In this document: positions 8,308 through 17,264 of the stretch, piece after piece
Layout of the letters: each line of letters starts with the position of its first letter
Position numbering within the stretch: position 1 is the stretch's first letter
Assembly (NCBI GenBank): GCA_903835005.1
Contig: CAILLK010000140.1
Location: forward strand, 1-36,595
Length of the DNA stretch: 36,595 bases
Direction of reading: 5' to 3'
DNA from: an uncultured Bacteroidota bacterium
Lineage (GTDB): Bacteria; Bacteroidota; Bacteroidia; Chitinophagales; Chitinophagaceae
Notes under the pieces: model-generated
The model's input: only the letters and a program-made list of their open reading frames with translations
Told to the model about the DNA's origin: nothing
The model's database searches: none
Made by a program: the position numbers and the translations under genes

Positions 8308-9564
8308 TCAGTTTGTTCTTATAGCTACAACGGGATCGAGCCTGGAGGCAGACCTTGCCGGAATAAACCCGGACAAGACGCCTACGAAGACGGAAACCGA
8401 AATACCCAAAATAAAATTAGCAAATGACAAAGTAACATGAAAATCTACCCCATAAGTCATTATCAGACTCAATAGCAGAACAACCAGTATACCGGCGCCG
8501 CCACCTACCAGGCAAAGCACAATTGCTTCAAGCAGAAACTCCAGCAATATGGATGAACGCCGGGCGCCAATAGCTTTTTTCAATCCTATAATCTTTGTGC
8601 GTTCCTTTACTGTTACAAACATAATATTGGCAATACCAAATGCGCCAACCAGCAAAGAAAATCCGCTGATGAGCCATGCTGCAAGGTCTATACCACCAAA
8701 AATGCTTTCTATCCGGTCGGATACCTGACTGAGATGATTAATAGCAAAATCATTTGCCTGTCCGGGTTTCACCTTTCTTACCCGGCGCAATACACCTTCC
8801 ACTTCATACTTTACTTCATCCAGGTTTTTACCACCGGCCGCCTTAACTGCGAGCAAAGGGTCATGGTCGAGCGATCTTACATCTATCAGGTTGGCGGCCA
8901 TGTAATAGGGGTATATAACTGCATTATCAAAGTCAAATCCGGCCATATTCTGGCCCACTTTTTTCATGATGCCCACCACCTCAAATTTGCGACCCATGAA
9001 AGTGATACTTTTGCCCAGCGCACTCACATTTCCCGGAAACAAGCCCTTGCTAACCTCATCGCCCAGTACTACCGTATTGCTGCCACCATCCAGCTCAGAT
9101 ACATTCAGGTACCTGCCCTCTGCGATCTCAATATTCTGGATCTTATCAAAATCATTCATAACGGCATACCCGGCTATACTGCTCACCTCCTGGTCGTTAT
9201 GTTTCAGTGTAAGGTTACGGCTGGTAAGGCAGAGAGTAGCAACGGCCACATCGGGTACCTGTGATGTAATGGCTTTAACTTCGGTCGGGGTCATGCTGCG
9301 CCTGCGCCAGTATTCCCACCATTTATAATCACCCCCCTCGTCCATCCAGGGCCAGCGGCCTATATAAAGCACATCGCTGCCCAGCGAAGCCATCTCTGTC
9401 TGAATATTGTTTTTGAGGCTATCGAGCACGGTTCGAACTGCTATGATGCAGAAAATGCCAATAGTGATACCCAGTAAGGAGAGAAAGGTACGCAGTTTAT
9501 TGGCCCTCAGTTCCTGGAAAGCCTGTACTATACTTGTACCTATAATCTGGGTTGTATTGGTCAT
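8308..9564 (-). CDS. MacB-like ABC transporter permease
   Basis: A 418-residue permease of the MacB/FtsX type. There is an N-terminal transmembrane helix (about residues 23-43, LRTFLSLLGITIGIFCIIAV), a large MacB periplasmic core domain (~50-290), and three C-terminal FtsX transmembrane helices (about 295-320, 340-373 and 380-405). It ends in the typical PARSASRLDPVVAIR. Such proteins pair with a cytoplasmic ATPase to drive mechanotransmission or export of peptides, lipids or drugs. The ATPase and a MacA-like partner are not in this window, so it is an orphan locally. It is the first gene of a probable operon with the PRTase. Confidence 0.9.
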   Translation of the reverse strand: MTNTTQIIGTSIVQAFQELRANKLRTFLSLLGITIGIFCIIAVRTVLDSLKNNIQTEMASLGSDVLYIGRWPWMDEGGDYKWWEYWRRRSMTPTEVKAITSQVPDVAVATLCLTSRNLTLKHNDQEVSSIAGYAVMNDFDKIQNIEIAEGRYLNVSELDGGSNTVVLGDEVSKGLFPGNVSALGKSITFMGRKFEVVGIMKKVGQNMAGFDFDNAVIYPYYMAANLIDVRSLDHDPLLAVKAAGGKNLDEVKYEVEGVLRRVRKVKPGQANDFAINHLSQVSDRIESIFGGIDLAAWLISGFSLLVGAFGIANIMFVTVKERTKIIGLKKAIGARRSSILLEFLLEAIVLCLVGGGAGILVVLLLSLIMTYGVDFHVTLSFANFILGISVSVFVGVLSGFIPARSASRLDPVVAIRTN

Positions 9565-9751
9565 TATAGAGCAAATTTAATATTTGCTGTGATGCCGGAG
9601 TAATATTTTATTTATCCATCGCTTTCAGCCGGGGGCCAGCAGGAGAAAGTTCAGATACATTGCTTTATTCCCGGTATAATTACCAACTATTTCGAAATAC
9701 GCATTTAAATGCCTTTTTTCATAGGTTTGTATCAATTAAAGCGAACACTTT

Positions 9752-11089
9752 TTGCGACCTGCCACAGCCTTTTTGCTCAAAAACAAAGCCCTGCACTACC
9801 CGGTATTCCGGAATTTCCTGCTGGTACGAATGTCCATAATTCTTGCGCTGAATATGCAGGGCGCTATTATCAGTTATTTCGTTTACTACAAGCTCACTTA
9901 TAATCCGGTTACCCATTCAGGTGATCCGTTGGTTTTGGGAGTACTTGGCCTGTGCGAGGTAATTCCTGCTATTGGGTTCTCCTTATTTTCAGGGCATTTT
10001 GTAGATATTACGGAGAAGAAAAAAATGATGGCATGGTGCATTATAGGTTATATCATACTTTCCATATTCTATGTAGTACTTGCCTGGCCGGGCATTAACC
10101 TGCACCTCTCAATCCATAATATTATATGGATGGTTTATGCCGGTATATTTATCGGCGGCGCTCTCAGGGCATTTATAAGTCCGGCATCATTTGCATTGCA
10201 GGGATTACTGATACCCCGCGAATTGTATTCCAATGCTACTACATGGAGCAGCGCTTCGTGGCAGACCGGGGCAGTACTTGGTCCATTATTTGGGGGATTT
10301 ATGATTCTTTCCGGCTTTCATAATGCGCTGATCACTGTTGGTATTGTAGAAATTATTTCCTTTTTAGCATTGCTCCGCATCCCTAAGCAACTCATCATGA
10401 AAAAAGACAAAGAACCCATATTGCGCAGCCTGGGCGAAGGTCTTCGTTTTGTATTCAGTTCCCAGATCATACTTGCGGTGCTGTCTCTGGATATGTTTGC
10501 GGTTCTGTTTGGAGGCGCCGTAGCATTGCTGCCTGTTTATGCTGTTGATATTCTTAAGGTTGGAGAAATCGGGTTTGGCTGGATGCGGGCAGCCCCGGGA
10601 ATAGGTTCAGTTATCTGCTTACTGATCCTTTCATTTATCCCATTGAACAAGAAACCAGGCATCAAACTGATGCTATGCATCATTGGATTTGGGATTACTA
10701 CTATTGTTTTCGGGTATTGCGGCTGGTTTGGCACAGGCAGCTTGTTTTCTATTGCCGGCTTTGGAATCTCGTGGGGTTTTATCATTGCTTTTTTCATGCT
10801 GCTGCTTGGGGGTATGTTCGATGCGGTAAGTGTTGTAATACGTGGCACAGTGCTTCAGCTCAATACGCCCGACAGCATGAGGGGCCGGGTGGCGGCAGTA
10901 AATACCATGTTCATCAGTTCCTCAAACGAGCTTGGCGCTATGGAAAGCGGTATTACCGCACGCTGGATGGGCACCGTACCCGCAGTTGTTTTCGGAGGCA
11001 TAATGACCATTGCAGTGGTTGGCGTTACCTGGTTTGCTGCGCCAATGCTGCGGATACTGAAACTGGAGAATGATAAAATGAAGGAATAA
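9752..11089 (+). CDS. MFS transporter (MFS_3/EntS-like exporter)
   Basis: A 445-residue major facilitator superfamily protein, close to the family's usual length, with roughly a dozen hydrophobic helices. It begins LLKNKALHYPVFRNFLLVRM, typical of the enterobactin-exporter-like (MFS_3) group, and has the SMRGRVAAVNTMFISSSNELG segment of the later helices. The start is TTG at 9752; upstream in the same frame there is a stop at 9737, and the next in-frame ATG (9830) would remove part of helix 1. The likely role is efflux of a small molecule across the inner membrane. The substrate is unknown. It is transcribed away from the permease operon, sharing a divergent region of 187 bp. Confidence 0.9.
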   Translation: MRPATAFLLKNKALHYPVFRNFLLVRMSIILALNMQGAIISYFVYYKLTYNPVTHSGDPLVLGVLGLCEVIPAIGFSLFSGHFVDITEKKKMMAWCIIGYIILSIFYVVLAWPGINLHLSIHNIIWMVYAGIFIGGALRAFISPASFALQGLLIPRELYSNATTWSSASWQTGAVLGPLFGGFMILSGFHNALITVGIVEIISFLALLRIPKQLIMKKDKEPILRSLGEGLRFVFSSQIILAVLSLDMFAVLFGGAVALLPVYAVDILKVGEIGFGWMRAAPGIGSVICLLILSFIPLNKKPGIKLMLCIIGFGITTIVFGYCGWFGTGSLFSIAGFGISWGFIIAFFMLLLGGMFDAVSVVIRGTVLQLNTPDSMRGRVAAVNTMFISSSNELGAMESGITARWMGTVPAVVFGGIMTIAVVGVTWFAAPMLRILKLENDKMKE

Positions 11090-11124
11090 TCAGGGCAGGA
11101 ACCATAATTGGGTTGCCCTGAAAA

Positions 11125-12237
11125 TTATAACGACTCTGCCCACCCTTTTAAAACCTGCTTAAAGAGCATAAAAGATGAATCGGGAATCGGCGTCTTGAAA
11201 GGAAATGAGTCAACATTCTTTAATGATGCTGCCAGGTCAAAGCCCTGCTGGCTTGTTGCATAAAAGACACCTCCTTTATCCAGATATTTTGAAAGGTATA
11301 TCTGCTCTGTTTGTCCCGGAGTGGGGATAAGGATTGCTTTCTTCCTGAGTGCGGTCAGGTCCATCAGGGAGGAATAACCACTCCTGCATATAACAATATC
11401 AGCTTTAGCCAATAAAGGAAGCAGCTGGTCTGAGGTTAGTCTTTTATAATAGCTGATATGGGCTGGAATGTATACCGGGGTTAATACATCTTCCCTTCCT
11501 TCTATAAACGATATTTTACCGGGATATTTAGTTGCCTGCTGCCAAAGTATACAGGATATTTCGCTTCGCTGAGGTTCAGGACCGGACAACATTATCAATA
11601 CTTCCGAGTCATTATTCTTTAAACCAGATGTATTTAATGTATCCGTCAAATCAGAGAACCGGGATAATAAACCAATAAATTCAGCATTGGCGGGAATTGA
11701 TTCAGAATGGGAGAGGGCACCTCCAAGATCCGGTTTTGACGGATTATCAACTACCCAGGAATTATTAAATCTTTCGAGTTGCTTAAAATGAATATGCTGA
11801 ATTGCCTGATCTGCAAGCCGGCCCAAACCAGATCGCACCCTTAACTGATGGGTCATTATAACTGAGGGTATTATTGAATGATATAAACCATATCGGTTAT
11901 CTGAAATTATGCCATCTATTTTTTGCGCTTTTACCAGATTTTTCAACCATTTATGCTCGCTCCTTATTGATTTAAGAATACCGGGCATTTGAGAAATGAG
12001 ACCAGCTTGTGCCCATTTGTTCCATTTGGAGTAGGTAATATTGTAGCCGTTAAGATGGATAAAATCTATACCACTAAAGGTTTCTTCTATAAAAGAGCGC
12101 TGAGATTGATTGCCGGCAACCGTTACAACATGCCCCAGGCTAAGCAGATAGGCTATTATAGGCATGCATCGGGTAGTATGACCCATACCCCAGTCGAGTG
12201 GGGCAATTAAAATATGTTTAGGTTTGTTAGTTGCCAA
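11125..12237 (-). CDS. Glycosyltransferase of the MurG/GT28-like type
   Basis: A 370-residue protein with the N-terminal start ILIAPLDWGMGHTTRCMPII, a Gly-rich loop typical of GT-B glycosyltransferases (MurG/MGDG synthase/MJ1255 families). The C-terminal half contains the acceptor/nucleotide region ADIVICRSGYSSLMDLTAL...ILIPTPGQTEQIYLSKYL, matching the GT28 signature (R-x-G-x-x-S/T, then P). It most likely transfers a sugar from an NDP-sugar to a lipid or polysaccharide at the inner membrane. The exact donor and acceptor are not readable. It is convergent with the MFS gene (35-bp gap), and its start is 29 bp from the next, divergent small gene. Confidence 0.85.
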   Translation of the reverse strand: MATNKPKHILIAPLDWGMGHTTRCMPIIAYLLSLGHVVTVAGNQSQRSFIEETFSGIDFIHLNGYNITYSKWNKWAQAGLISQMPGILKSIRSEHKWLKNLVKAQKIDGIISDNRYGLYHSIIPSVIMTHQLRVRSGLGRLADQAIQHIHFKQLERFNNSWVVDNPSKPDLGGALSHSESIPANAEFIGLLSRFSDLTDTLNTSGLKNNDSEVLIMLSGPEPQRSEISCILWQQATKYPGKISFIEGREDVLTPVYIPAHISYYKRLTSDQLLPLLAKADIVICRSGYSSLMDLTALRKKAILIPTPGQTEQIYLSKYLDKGGVFYATSQQGFDLAASLKNVDSFPFKTPIPDSSFMLFKQVLKGWAESL

Positions 12238-12266
12238 TAATTCCTATTTTTACAAAAGTATATTTT

Positions 12267-12425
12267 ATGAAACGAACGAAAACAGGAAGTATTGCTTTTG
12301 GCATGGTTATTATAATTATGTTCAGCCTTGTGGCCCAGAGTTGTAATCTCGGGAAGAAAAGTTGCGGTTGCGGCATGGATCTGAATGGTGCAATGAGAAA
12401 GAAGCACTGGTACTCCCGGAGCTGA
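12267..12425 (+). CDS. Small Cys-rich lipoprotein-like protein (52 aa)
   Basis: The ATG at 12267 gives 52 residues. The upstream part of this open frame, to 12231, overlaps the divergent gene's start and is unlikely. The protein has an N-terminal hydrophobic segment with a lipobox-like VAQSC, then SCGCGMDLNGAMRKKHWYSR. The CGCG-DLN pattern looks like a real small Bacteroidota protein and not a chance ORF (recognition from memory, not a database hit). It is divergent from the glycosyltransferase. The function is unknown. Confidence 0.6.
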   Translation: MKRTKTGSIAFGMVIIIMFSLVAQSCNLGKKSCGCGMDLNGAMRKKHWYSRS

Positions 12426-12478
12426 TTTGCGATTGCTGATGATATTGACTTAATAAATTTTAATTTGAGTTACCCTTT

Positions 12479-12718
12479 ATGGAACGGCAAAATAAGGTCT
12501 GGCTGCACTACGTTAAAAATATCATTGCCGCAGATGTATCATCGGCAGTATTTCTGGCATCCTATCTCCGGCATTCCGAGATCAGATGGGATTATGCTTC
12601 GTCTTTTGAAATTATTGACCTGCAGAAATATAAGATAATAACCCAGCCAGCTAAAATCCGCCTGGCCCTTAAAGAAGAGATTAGAACGCCGTTTATATTT
12701 GTTACCGGCAAAAATTAA
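12479..12718 (+). CDS. Hypothetical protein, 79 aa
   Basis: A 79-residue open frame starting at ATG 12479, 53 bp after the preceding small gene on the same strand. It has no signal peptide or transmembrane segment and is a mix of charged and aromatic residues with sensible codon use. There is no domain I recognise. It could be cotranscribed with the small lipoprotein-like gene. Confidence 0.5.
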   Translation: MERQNKVWLHYVKNIIAADVSSAVFLASYLRHSEIRWDYASSFEIIDLQKYKIITQPAKIRLALKEEIRTPFIFVTGKN

Positions 12719-12906
12719 TACCTTAACATATCTCGTATCCTTTAGTTTTCTGTATTGAAATCTATTGGGAAATTCTGCCTGAAAGTGAATTTTAAAGGGC
12801 AGGTAAAATATTTATTTCAATTATATTTCTTCGTCCTGATTTTTCTGAATAACTTTATAACCTCAGTTTTAGAGGGAATAGTACAATTACGGCATTTTTT
12901 TTTGCA

Positions 12907-12930
12907 AAAGCAACATGAATATGTTGCTTT
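12907..12930. terminator. Perfect 10-bp stem, 4-base loop hairpin
   Basis: AAAGCAACAT at 12907-12916 pairs perfectly with ATGTTGCTTT at 12921-12930 around a GAAT loop. The T-rich stretch (TTTGCTTTTTTTAATTTT) is a few bases downstream, so this may be a weak intrinsic terminator for the upstream small genes on the plus strand. A regulatory hairpin in the ferritin-pair leader is the alternative. The T run is not immediately adjacent, which weakens the terminator call. Confidence 0.45.
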
Positions 12931-13022
12931 AAAGTTTGCTTTTTTTAATTTTAGGCCCTTGTCTGAAATTAGGTAAAGATGTACCTGTGCCTCACAGAAC
13001 TGAGTTTTATTAAACAGAGCAT

Positions 13023-13712
13023 ATGAAGATACTCCAATCATCCGAAATAAACCGGATGGAAGAATTAGAAAAAATACCTGATCCGTCAAGGCGTCGCTTT
13101 TTTCAATTGGCAGGTGGAATGGCTGGGGCAGGACTACTGTTTTCAGCTTGTCATCCGGTTACAAAACCTACTGATATTTACCTGGGAAGCGGCGACATTG
13201 CCTTGCTCAACTTTCTATATGTGCTGGAGCAAATGGAGGCCGATTTTTATACAAAGGCAGTAACAGGATTATACCTGGGAATCAGCAGCAATGAACATCT
13301 TGCACTGGTTGATGTGCGTGACCAGGAGATCGGGCACAGAGAGTATATCAAATCACTACTTGGAACTACCAATGCATCGGCACCGGTAATAACCAATTTT
13401 TCCAATGTTAATTTTGCCGACCGGACGAGCGTTTTAACCAATGCTTCCGTGCTTGAAGACCTTGTAATTGCAGGATTTAACGGCGCTGCCGGATTATTTA
13501 CCAATACATCATACCCTTTATCATTCCTTAAACTGGTTTCGGTAGAAGGCAGGCATTCCGCCTATTTCAGAGATGCCTTAAGTCACAATAATTTCGCAGA
13601 TACTACTGTTGTTGATATCAACGGATTAAACCAGTCCATGACACCGTCTGTAGTGCTTGCATCGGCCCAGCAATTTTTAACATCAAGATTCGATTCATCC
13701 AACTTACCTTAA
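13023..13712 (+). CDS. Ferritin-like domain lipoprotein with Tat-like signal
   Basis: A 229-residue protein with the Tat motif SRRRFFQLAGG at residues 22-32, followed by a hydrophobic segment ending in a lipobox-type LLFSAC with Cys43. It is probably exported folded and lipid-anchored. The body has ferritin-like helices: NFLYVLEQMEADFYTKA, DQEIGHREYI (a metal-ligand E-x-x-H) and VEGRHSAYFRDAL. It matches the ferritin-like_2 (PF13668-type, desiccation-related) group by pattern. Such proteins bind di-metal centres; the actual role (metal storage, peroxide defence) is not determined. It is followed 16 bp later by a second ferritin-like gene. Confidence 0.85.
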   Translation: MKILQSSEINRMEELEKIPDPSRRRFFQLAGGMAGAGLLFSACHPVTKPTDIYLGSGDIALLNFLYVLEQMEADFYTKAVTGLYLGISSNEHLALVDVRDQEIGHREYIKSLLGTTNASAPVITNFSNVNFADRTSVLTNASVLEDLVIAGFNGAAGLFTNTSYPLSFLKLVSVEGRHSAYFRDALSHNNFADTTVVDINGLNQSMTPSVVLASAQQFLTSRFDSSNLP

Positions 13713-13728
13713 TAGCAACACGACAAAA

Positions 13729-14661
13729 ATGGACTTAAGAAATATTCTCAGCGAAATAGGAAAGACTGATCCTGAAGTTTATGAAAAGCTTAGTGGCAGG
13801 CGGCAGGTACTGAAAAATTTCGGATCGAAAGTTGCAGTGGCAGCATTACCATTAGCAGTTGCTTCCATGTTCAGTAAGGCATATGGCAAAACTACCAGCG
13901 CTATTATTGATGCTTTGAATTTTGCGCTGGAGCTGGAGTATATGGAATTTAATTTTTATCATGAAGCAAATAATGTCACATCACTTGGCCTGATACCAGC
14001 AGCCGACCAGCCTGGTTTTCTGGCGATTGAGGCACATGAGAAAGCGCATGTTACTTTTCTGATAACCACTATTACCGCGCTCGGTGGAACACCTTTTAAA
14101 CCTAACCATTATTCTGATGCCACAAGTGCGCCGCCCTATATACCGGCTGCATACGATTTCAGAGCATCATCCAATACTGTTTATGCCCCGCTGTTTGCCA
14201 ATGTATTCAATGATTACCCTACTTTCCTGATTGCCGCACAGACATTCGAGGATTCACATATCAGGGCGGTAAACGGGCAAATGTCTAACTGGGCAGGCAA
14301 TGCCGTGTTTGCACAGATGCAGCAATTGCTGGCTACCGAAGGCCGCCATGCTGCCTTTATAAGGCTGATAAGAAGAAATCTGGGTGCTGTAACGGCCCCG
14401 GAAGTGCCGGCTCCATGGATCACCAATAATATTCCCCCTTCATTCCCTGTTGGCTCAACAGTTACCAGCGGCAATATTGTTTTACAGCCATTTTACAACG
14501 GAGAAGATAATACCGTGCAGTCGGGCATTGATATCAGTACCTTAACCGATACCGGATCACCAACTGGCTATGTACCACAGTTGTCGGCTTCTGCTGCATT
14601 TGATGAACCGCTAACCCAAACAGCGTATAGTTCACTGATTGCCCCGTTTATTTTGCCCTGA
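13729..14661 (+). CDS. Ferritin-like domain protein, second of a pair
   Basis: A 310-residue protein. A GRRQVLKNFGS motif (residues 23-33) precedes a hydrophobic stretch (AVAALPLAVASMFSKAYG), consistent with a Tat-type or Sec signal. The ferritin-like helices contain NFALELEYMEFNFYHEA, EAHEKAHVTFL, EDSHIRAVNG and ATEGRHAAFIR, giving several Glu/His metal ligands. It is the same family as its upstream neighbour but about 80 residues longer, with a C-terminal extension. The gap of 16 bp indicates cotranscription, and the two may form a heteromeric complex (inference). Probably periplasmic. Confidence 0.85.
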   Translation: MDLRNILSEIGKTDPEVYEKLSGRRQVLKNFGSKVAVAALPLAVASMFSKAYGKTTSAIIDALNFALELEYMEFNFYHEANNVTSLGLIPAADQPGFLAIEAHEKAHVTFLITTITALGGTPFKPNHYSDATSAPPYIPAAYDFRASSNTVYAPLFANVFNDYPTFLIAAQTFEDSHIRAVNGQMSNWAGNAVFAQMQQLLATEGRHAAFIRLIRRNLGAVTAPEVPAPWITNNIPPSFPVGSTVTSGNIVLQPFYNGEDNTVQSGIDISTLTDTGSPTGYVPQLSASAAFDEPLTQTAYSSLIAPFILP

Positions 14662-14886
14662 TCATAGATTAACCATTTTACGATGACTGGCATCTATGTT
14701 GCAGTGTCCTGACTACAATCAATTTGTATTCAGTTTATATTATTTACATTCTCTCGCATAAACCCAAGCTGATTGGTCCAATTACCATGAATCAACATTT
14801 GATTGAATTTAAATATACAGATTAGATTACCAGCAATTTGCCCGTCTTTTATTATTGGTGTAAATTTGCAGAAAGTGAGTTATACG

Positions 14887-16788
14887 ATGAGAAAATTTAT
14901 TGTTGCAATTGTTGCGGTTGGTTTAAGTTTTCAAGGCAAAGCGCAGTTCCAGAAAGTAGAAATTGAGGCGACGGATCATTTAATTAAGGAATCGTCAGGG
15001 ATTAAACCTAAGGTCATAGATGCACAATTTATAGGATTTCGCAATCCCCCGTCAGATGATGCAACCTGGCACGCTATACTCTATAAAGTATCAGACAATG
15101 AGAGTGAGAATAGCGAAATGCTGGAAAGAATAAAAGCTGAAAAGTATAAGTTAAGGATGCAGGTAGAGTCGGAGTATAAAACTTCTCCAGCCTCCAAGAC
15201 AACAACACTTGGCAAATCACCGGTAGTAAGTACAAATTTTGCCGGAATTAATAATGGAGGAAATTACACTCCGCTTGATAATACTATAGCTATTTCTGAT
15301 AAAGATACTATAGTGGCCATGGCCAATGTGCAAATTGGATATTATACCATAACAGGTACAAATTATTATGGTAAAGGTCTTTATACTCTGATTAATGATC
15401 CTACACTTACCAACCAGCTTTGTGACCCCAAAATAATATGGGATAATGTTGCAAGAAGGTTTATTTTTTATTGCCAGGTGTGCGACCAGGTTTCAGCCCA
15501 TTCCAAAATAGTACTTGGTTTCTCAAAAACGAGCAATCCATCCAACGGATGGTATATATATGAATTCACAGGAAACCCAACCGGAACTACGGACTGGTGG
15601 GATTATCCAAAAATGGCCGTATCAAATGATGAGCTGTTTGTTACCGGAAACCTTTTTCAGGAAGGCACTAATAATTTTGACCAGTCTGTCATAATGCAAA
15701 TCCAGAAAAACCCCTGTTTTGCCGGAACTACTCCGTTGACCCATGTATATTCAGGAATCGGAACCACATTTGTTCCGTTTACAATTTTGCCTGTAAGTTA
15801 TGGCCAAAAAGGAAGTTATGGGCCTGGAATTTATGCTATATCAACAGAAAACCTTTCCGGAGGCAGCAATAGTTATTATTTATACGACATTACTAATAAT
15901 ATAGCTTCAGGAACCGCATTGCTAAATGTTTATGGTATTACTGCTTCCAATTATAGTCCTCCTGGTAATTCACCACAGAACGGAGGCCCATTACCATTAA
16001 ATACCGGAGACTGCAGGGCATTGGATGGATTTTACCTGAAAGGAACACTTCATTTTGTGCATAATATAGATGCCGGGAGCGGTTTCTGCGGTTTCAGATA
16101 TAGTAGAATAAATGTAAAAGCACTAACAGCCGGTTCAGCAGATTATAGTAATGTCCCCAAAATGGACTATTGCTACCCTGCAGTGGCTTCTGCGGTTAAT
16201 GACTCCAATGATAATTCTGTTGTAATTGCCTTTAATCAATCTGGCGACACCACTTATCCCGGTTCTTCTGTAGTGGGTTTTGATGTAAATAATAACTGGT
16301 CGGCACCTGTAACCGTAAGAAGCGGTGATAGCTATGTGAGTTTTTCACCTAGTGGTAACCCATATGAAAGATGGGGCGACTATACAGGCCTCTGCAAATT
16401 AACGGGTGACCCTGCAGCCTCATTATGGATGGCAGGAATGTATGGCAGCACTGCCCATGACTGGCAGCAATGGATTGCCAAAATAGGGCCGAAAGATGAT
16501 GCTGCACCCGTTGTAACCATTCCTGAAACGGGGTCTAAGGTGTATCCTAATCCTGTTGAAGACCGGTATACAGTTCAATTCAGCCTTAATGAGCGGCAAA
16601 ATATTGTCATCAACATCTCCGATATGCAAGGCCGCAATGTAGTTGAGCTTTATAACGGGATGGTAGAAAGCGGTGAGAATAATATTTCATTTAATAAAGG
16701 CAACCTAGCCAACGGTATTTACTCACTAAACATAATTGGTGCCAATACCAATATTAAAAATGAAAAAATCGTTATCAGCGGCAAGTAA
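14887..16788 (+). CDS. T9SS-sorted secreted protein, propeller-like
   Basis: The ATG at 14887 gives 633 residues with an N-terminal signal (MRKFIVAIVAVGLSFQGKAQ). The ORF extension upstream to 14803 has no signal-like start. The central part is beta-rich with repeated Gly/Asn/aromatic motifs (FAGINNGGNYTPLDNTIAIS, GTTDWWDYPKMAVSND, GWYIYEFTGN), suggesting a beta-propeller or sialidase-like body; I do not recognise a specific catalytic family. The C-terminus (KVYPNPVEDRYTVQFSL ... LANGIYSLNIIG) is a T9SS type A sorting domain. It should be surface-exposed or secreted via the T9SS. Its 3' end overlaps the next gene. Confidence 0.85.
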   Translation: MRKFIVAIVAVGLSFQGKAQFQKVEIEATDHLIKESSGIKPKVIDAQFIGFRNPPSDDATWHAILYKVSDNESENSEMLERIKAEKYKLRMQVESEYKTSPASKTTTLGKSPVVSTNFAGINNGGNYTPLDNTIAISDKDTIVAMANVQIGYYTITGTNYYGKGLYTLINDPTLTNQLCDPKIIWDNVARRFIFYCQVCDQVSAHSKIVLGFSKTSNPSNGWYIYEFTGNPTGTTDWWDYPKMAVSNDELFVTGNLFQEGTNNFDQSVIMQIQKNPCFAGTTPLTHVYSGIGTTFVPFTILPVSYGQKGSYGPGIYAISTENLSGGSNSYYLYDITNNIASGTALLNVYGITASNYSPPGNSPQNGGPLPLNTGDCRALDGFYLKGTLHFVHNIDAGSGFCGFRYSRINVKALTAGSADYSNVPKMDYCYPAVASAVNDSNDNSVVIAFNQSGDTTYPGSSVVGFDVNNNWSAPVTVRSGDSYVSFSPSGNPYERWGDYTGLCKLTGDPAASLWMAGMYGSTAHDWQQWIAKIGPKDDAAPVVTIPETGSKVYPNPVEDRYTVQFSLNERQNIVINISDMQGRNVVELYNGMVESGENNISFNKGNLANGIYSLNIIGANTNIKNEKIVISGK

Positions 16789-17047
16789 TAAATTTGTATT
16801 ATTTTTCTTTTTTTGCCTGTTTCATTTTTATGCTATGGGACAAGGCAAGGCTGTTATTAATAAAAAGCCTCTTGCTACCATAAGCCATAGCACATCGGTT
16901 AAGGCAAAAAAGGTTAAAACACGCAGGCATTTGCATAGCACAAAAGTAAACACCACCAAACCCAGGGCTTTTGATAATCCTTCGGAAGATGATAAAAAGC
17001 TTAAGGAGATAAAGGACTCAAAAAACAGGCAAAGGGGTTTGAAATAA
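16760..17047 (+). CDS. Small secreted basic protein (95 aa), overlapping
   Basis: The ATG at 16760 gives 95 residues. It overlaps the last 29 bases of the T9SS gene in another frame. It begins with a signal-like hydrophobic stretch (KFVLFFFFCLFHFYAMGQG), and the mature part is strongly basic (KKPLATISHSTSVKAKKVKTRRHLHSTK, then KDSKNRQRGLK). It is likely exported. A shorter start at ATG 16832 would lose the signal. No recognisable family. Translational coupling to the upstream gene is suggested by the overlap. Confidence 0.55.
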   Translation: MKKSLSAASNKFVLFFFFCLFHFYAMGQGKAVINKKPLATISHSTSVKAKKVKTRRHLHSTKVNTTKPRAFDNPSEDDKKLKEIKDSKNRQRGLK

Positions 17048-17064
17048 TTCAGGAAATACAGCAT

Positions 17065-17090
17065 AACAGCGGAGTGACGACTCCTCTGTT
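17065..17090 (+). terminator. Weak hairpin after the overlapping gene
   Basis: AACAGCGGAG at 17065-17074 pairs with CTCCTCTGTT at 17081-17090 with one mismatch around a 6-base loop, followed only by a short T-rich stretch. It is a plausible weak transcription terminator for the 14887-17047 pair, before the dnaN promoter. Confidence 0.4.
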
Positions 17091-17237
17091 TCTGGCTGTA
17101 AGCATAACAGTGATTATCGTGTATTGAATTAAAGATGCCAATATTTGTATTTTGAAATCACAATTCCCAATCCACCCTTATTTATCCACATTTTACCCTT
17201 TTAATTCACGGGCTTTTAATTTTGGCTTTATTTAAAA

Positions 17238-17245
17238 TATCTTTG
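17238..17245 (+). promoter_or_regulatory. dnaN -7 box (Bacteroidota TAnnTTTG)
   Basis: TATCTTTG at 17238-17245 lies 20 bp before the dnaN start codon and matches the Bacteroidota -7 consensus TAnnTTTG. A clearly spaced -33 TTG is not seen: the nearest TTG (17222-17224) is too close. The short distance to the ATG implies a very short leader. Confidence 0.4.
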
Positions 17246-17264
17246 TTAAAAACCAACAACAAAA

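Noticed and set aside
12755..12976. 73-codon plus-strand frame before the ferritin pair
   Set aside because: Phe/Leu-rich, no recognised family, spans the 10-bp hairpin and lies in leader DNA.
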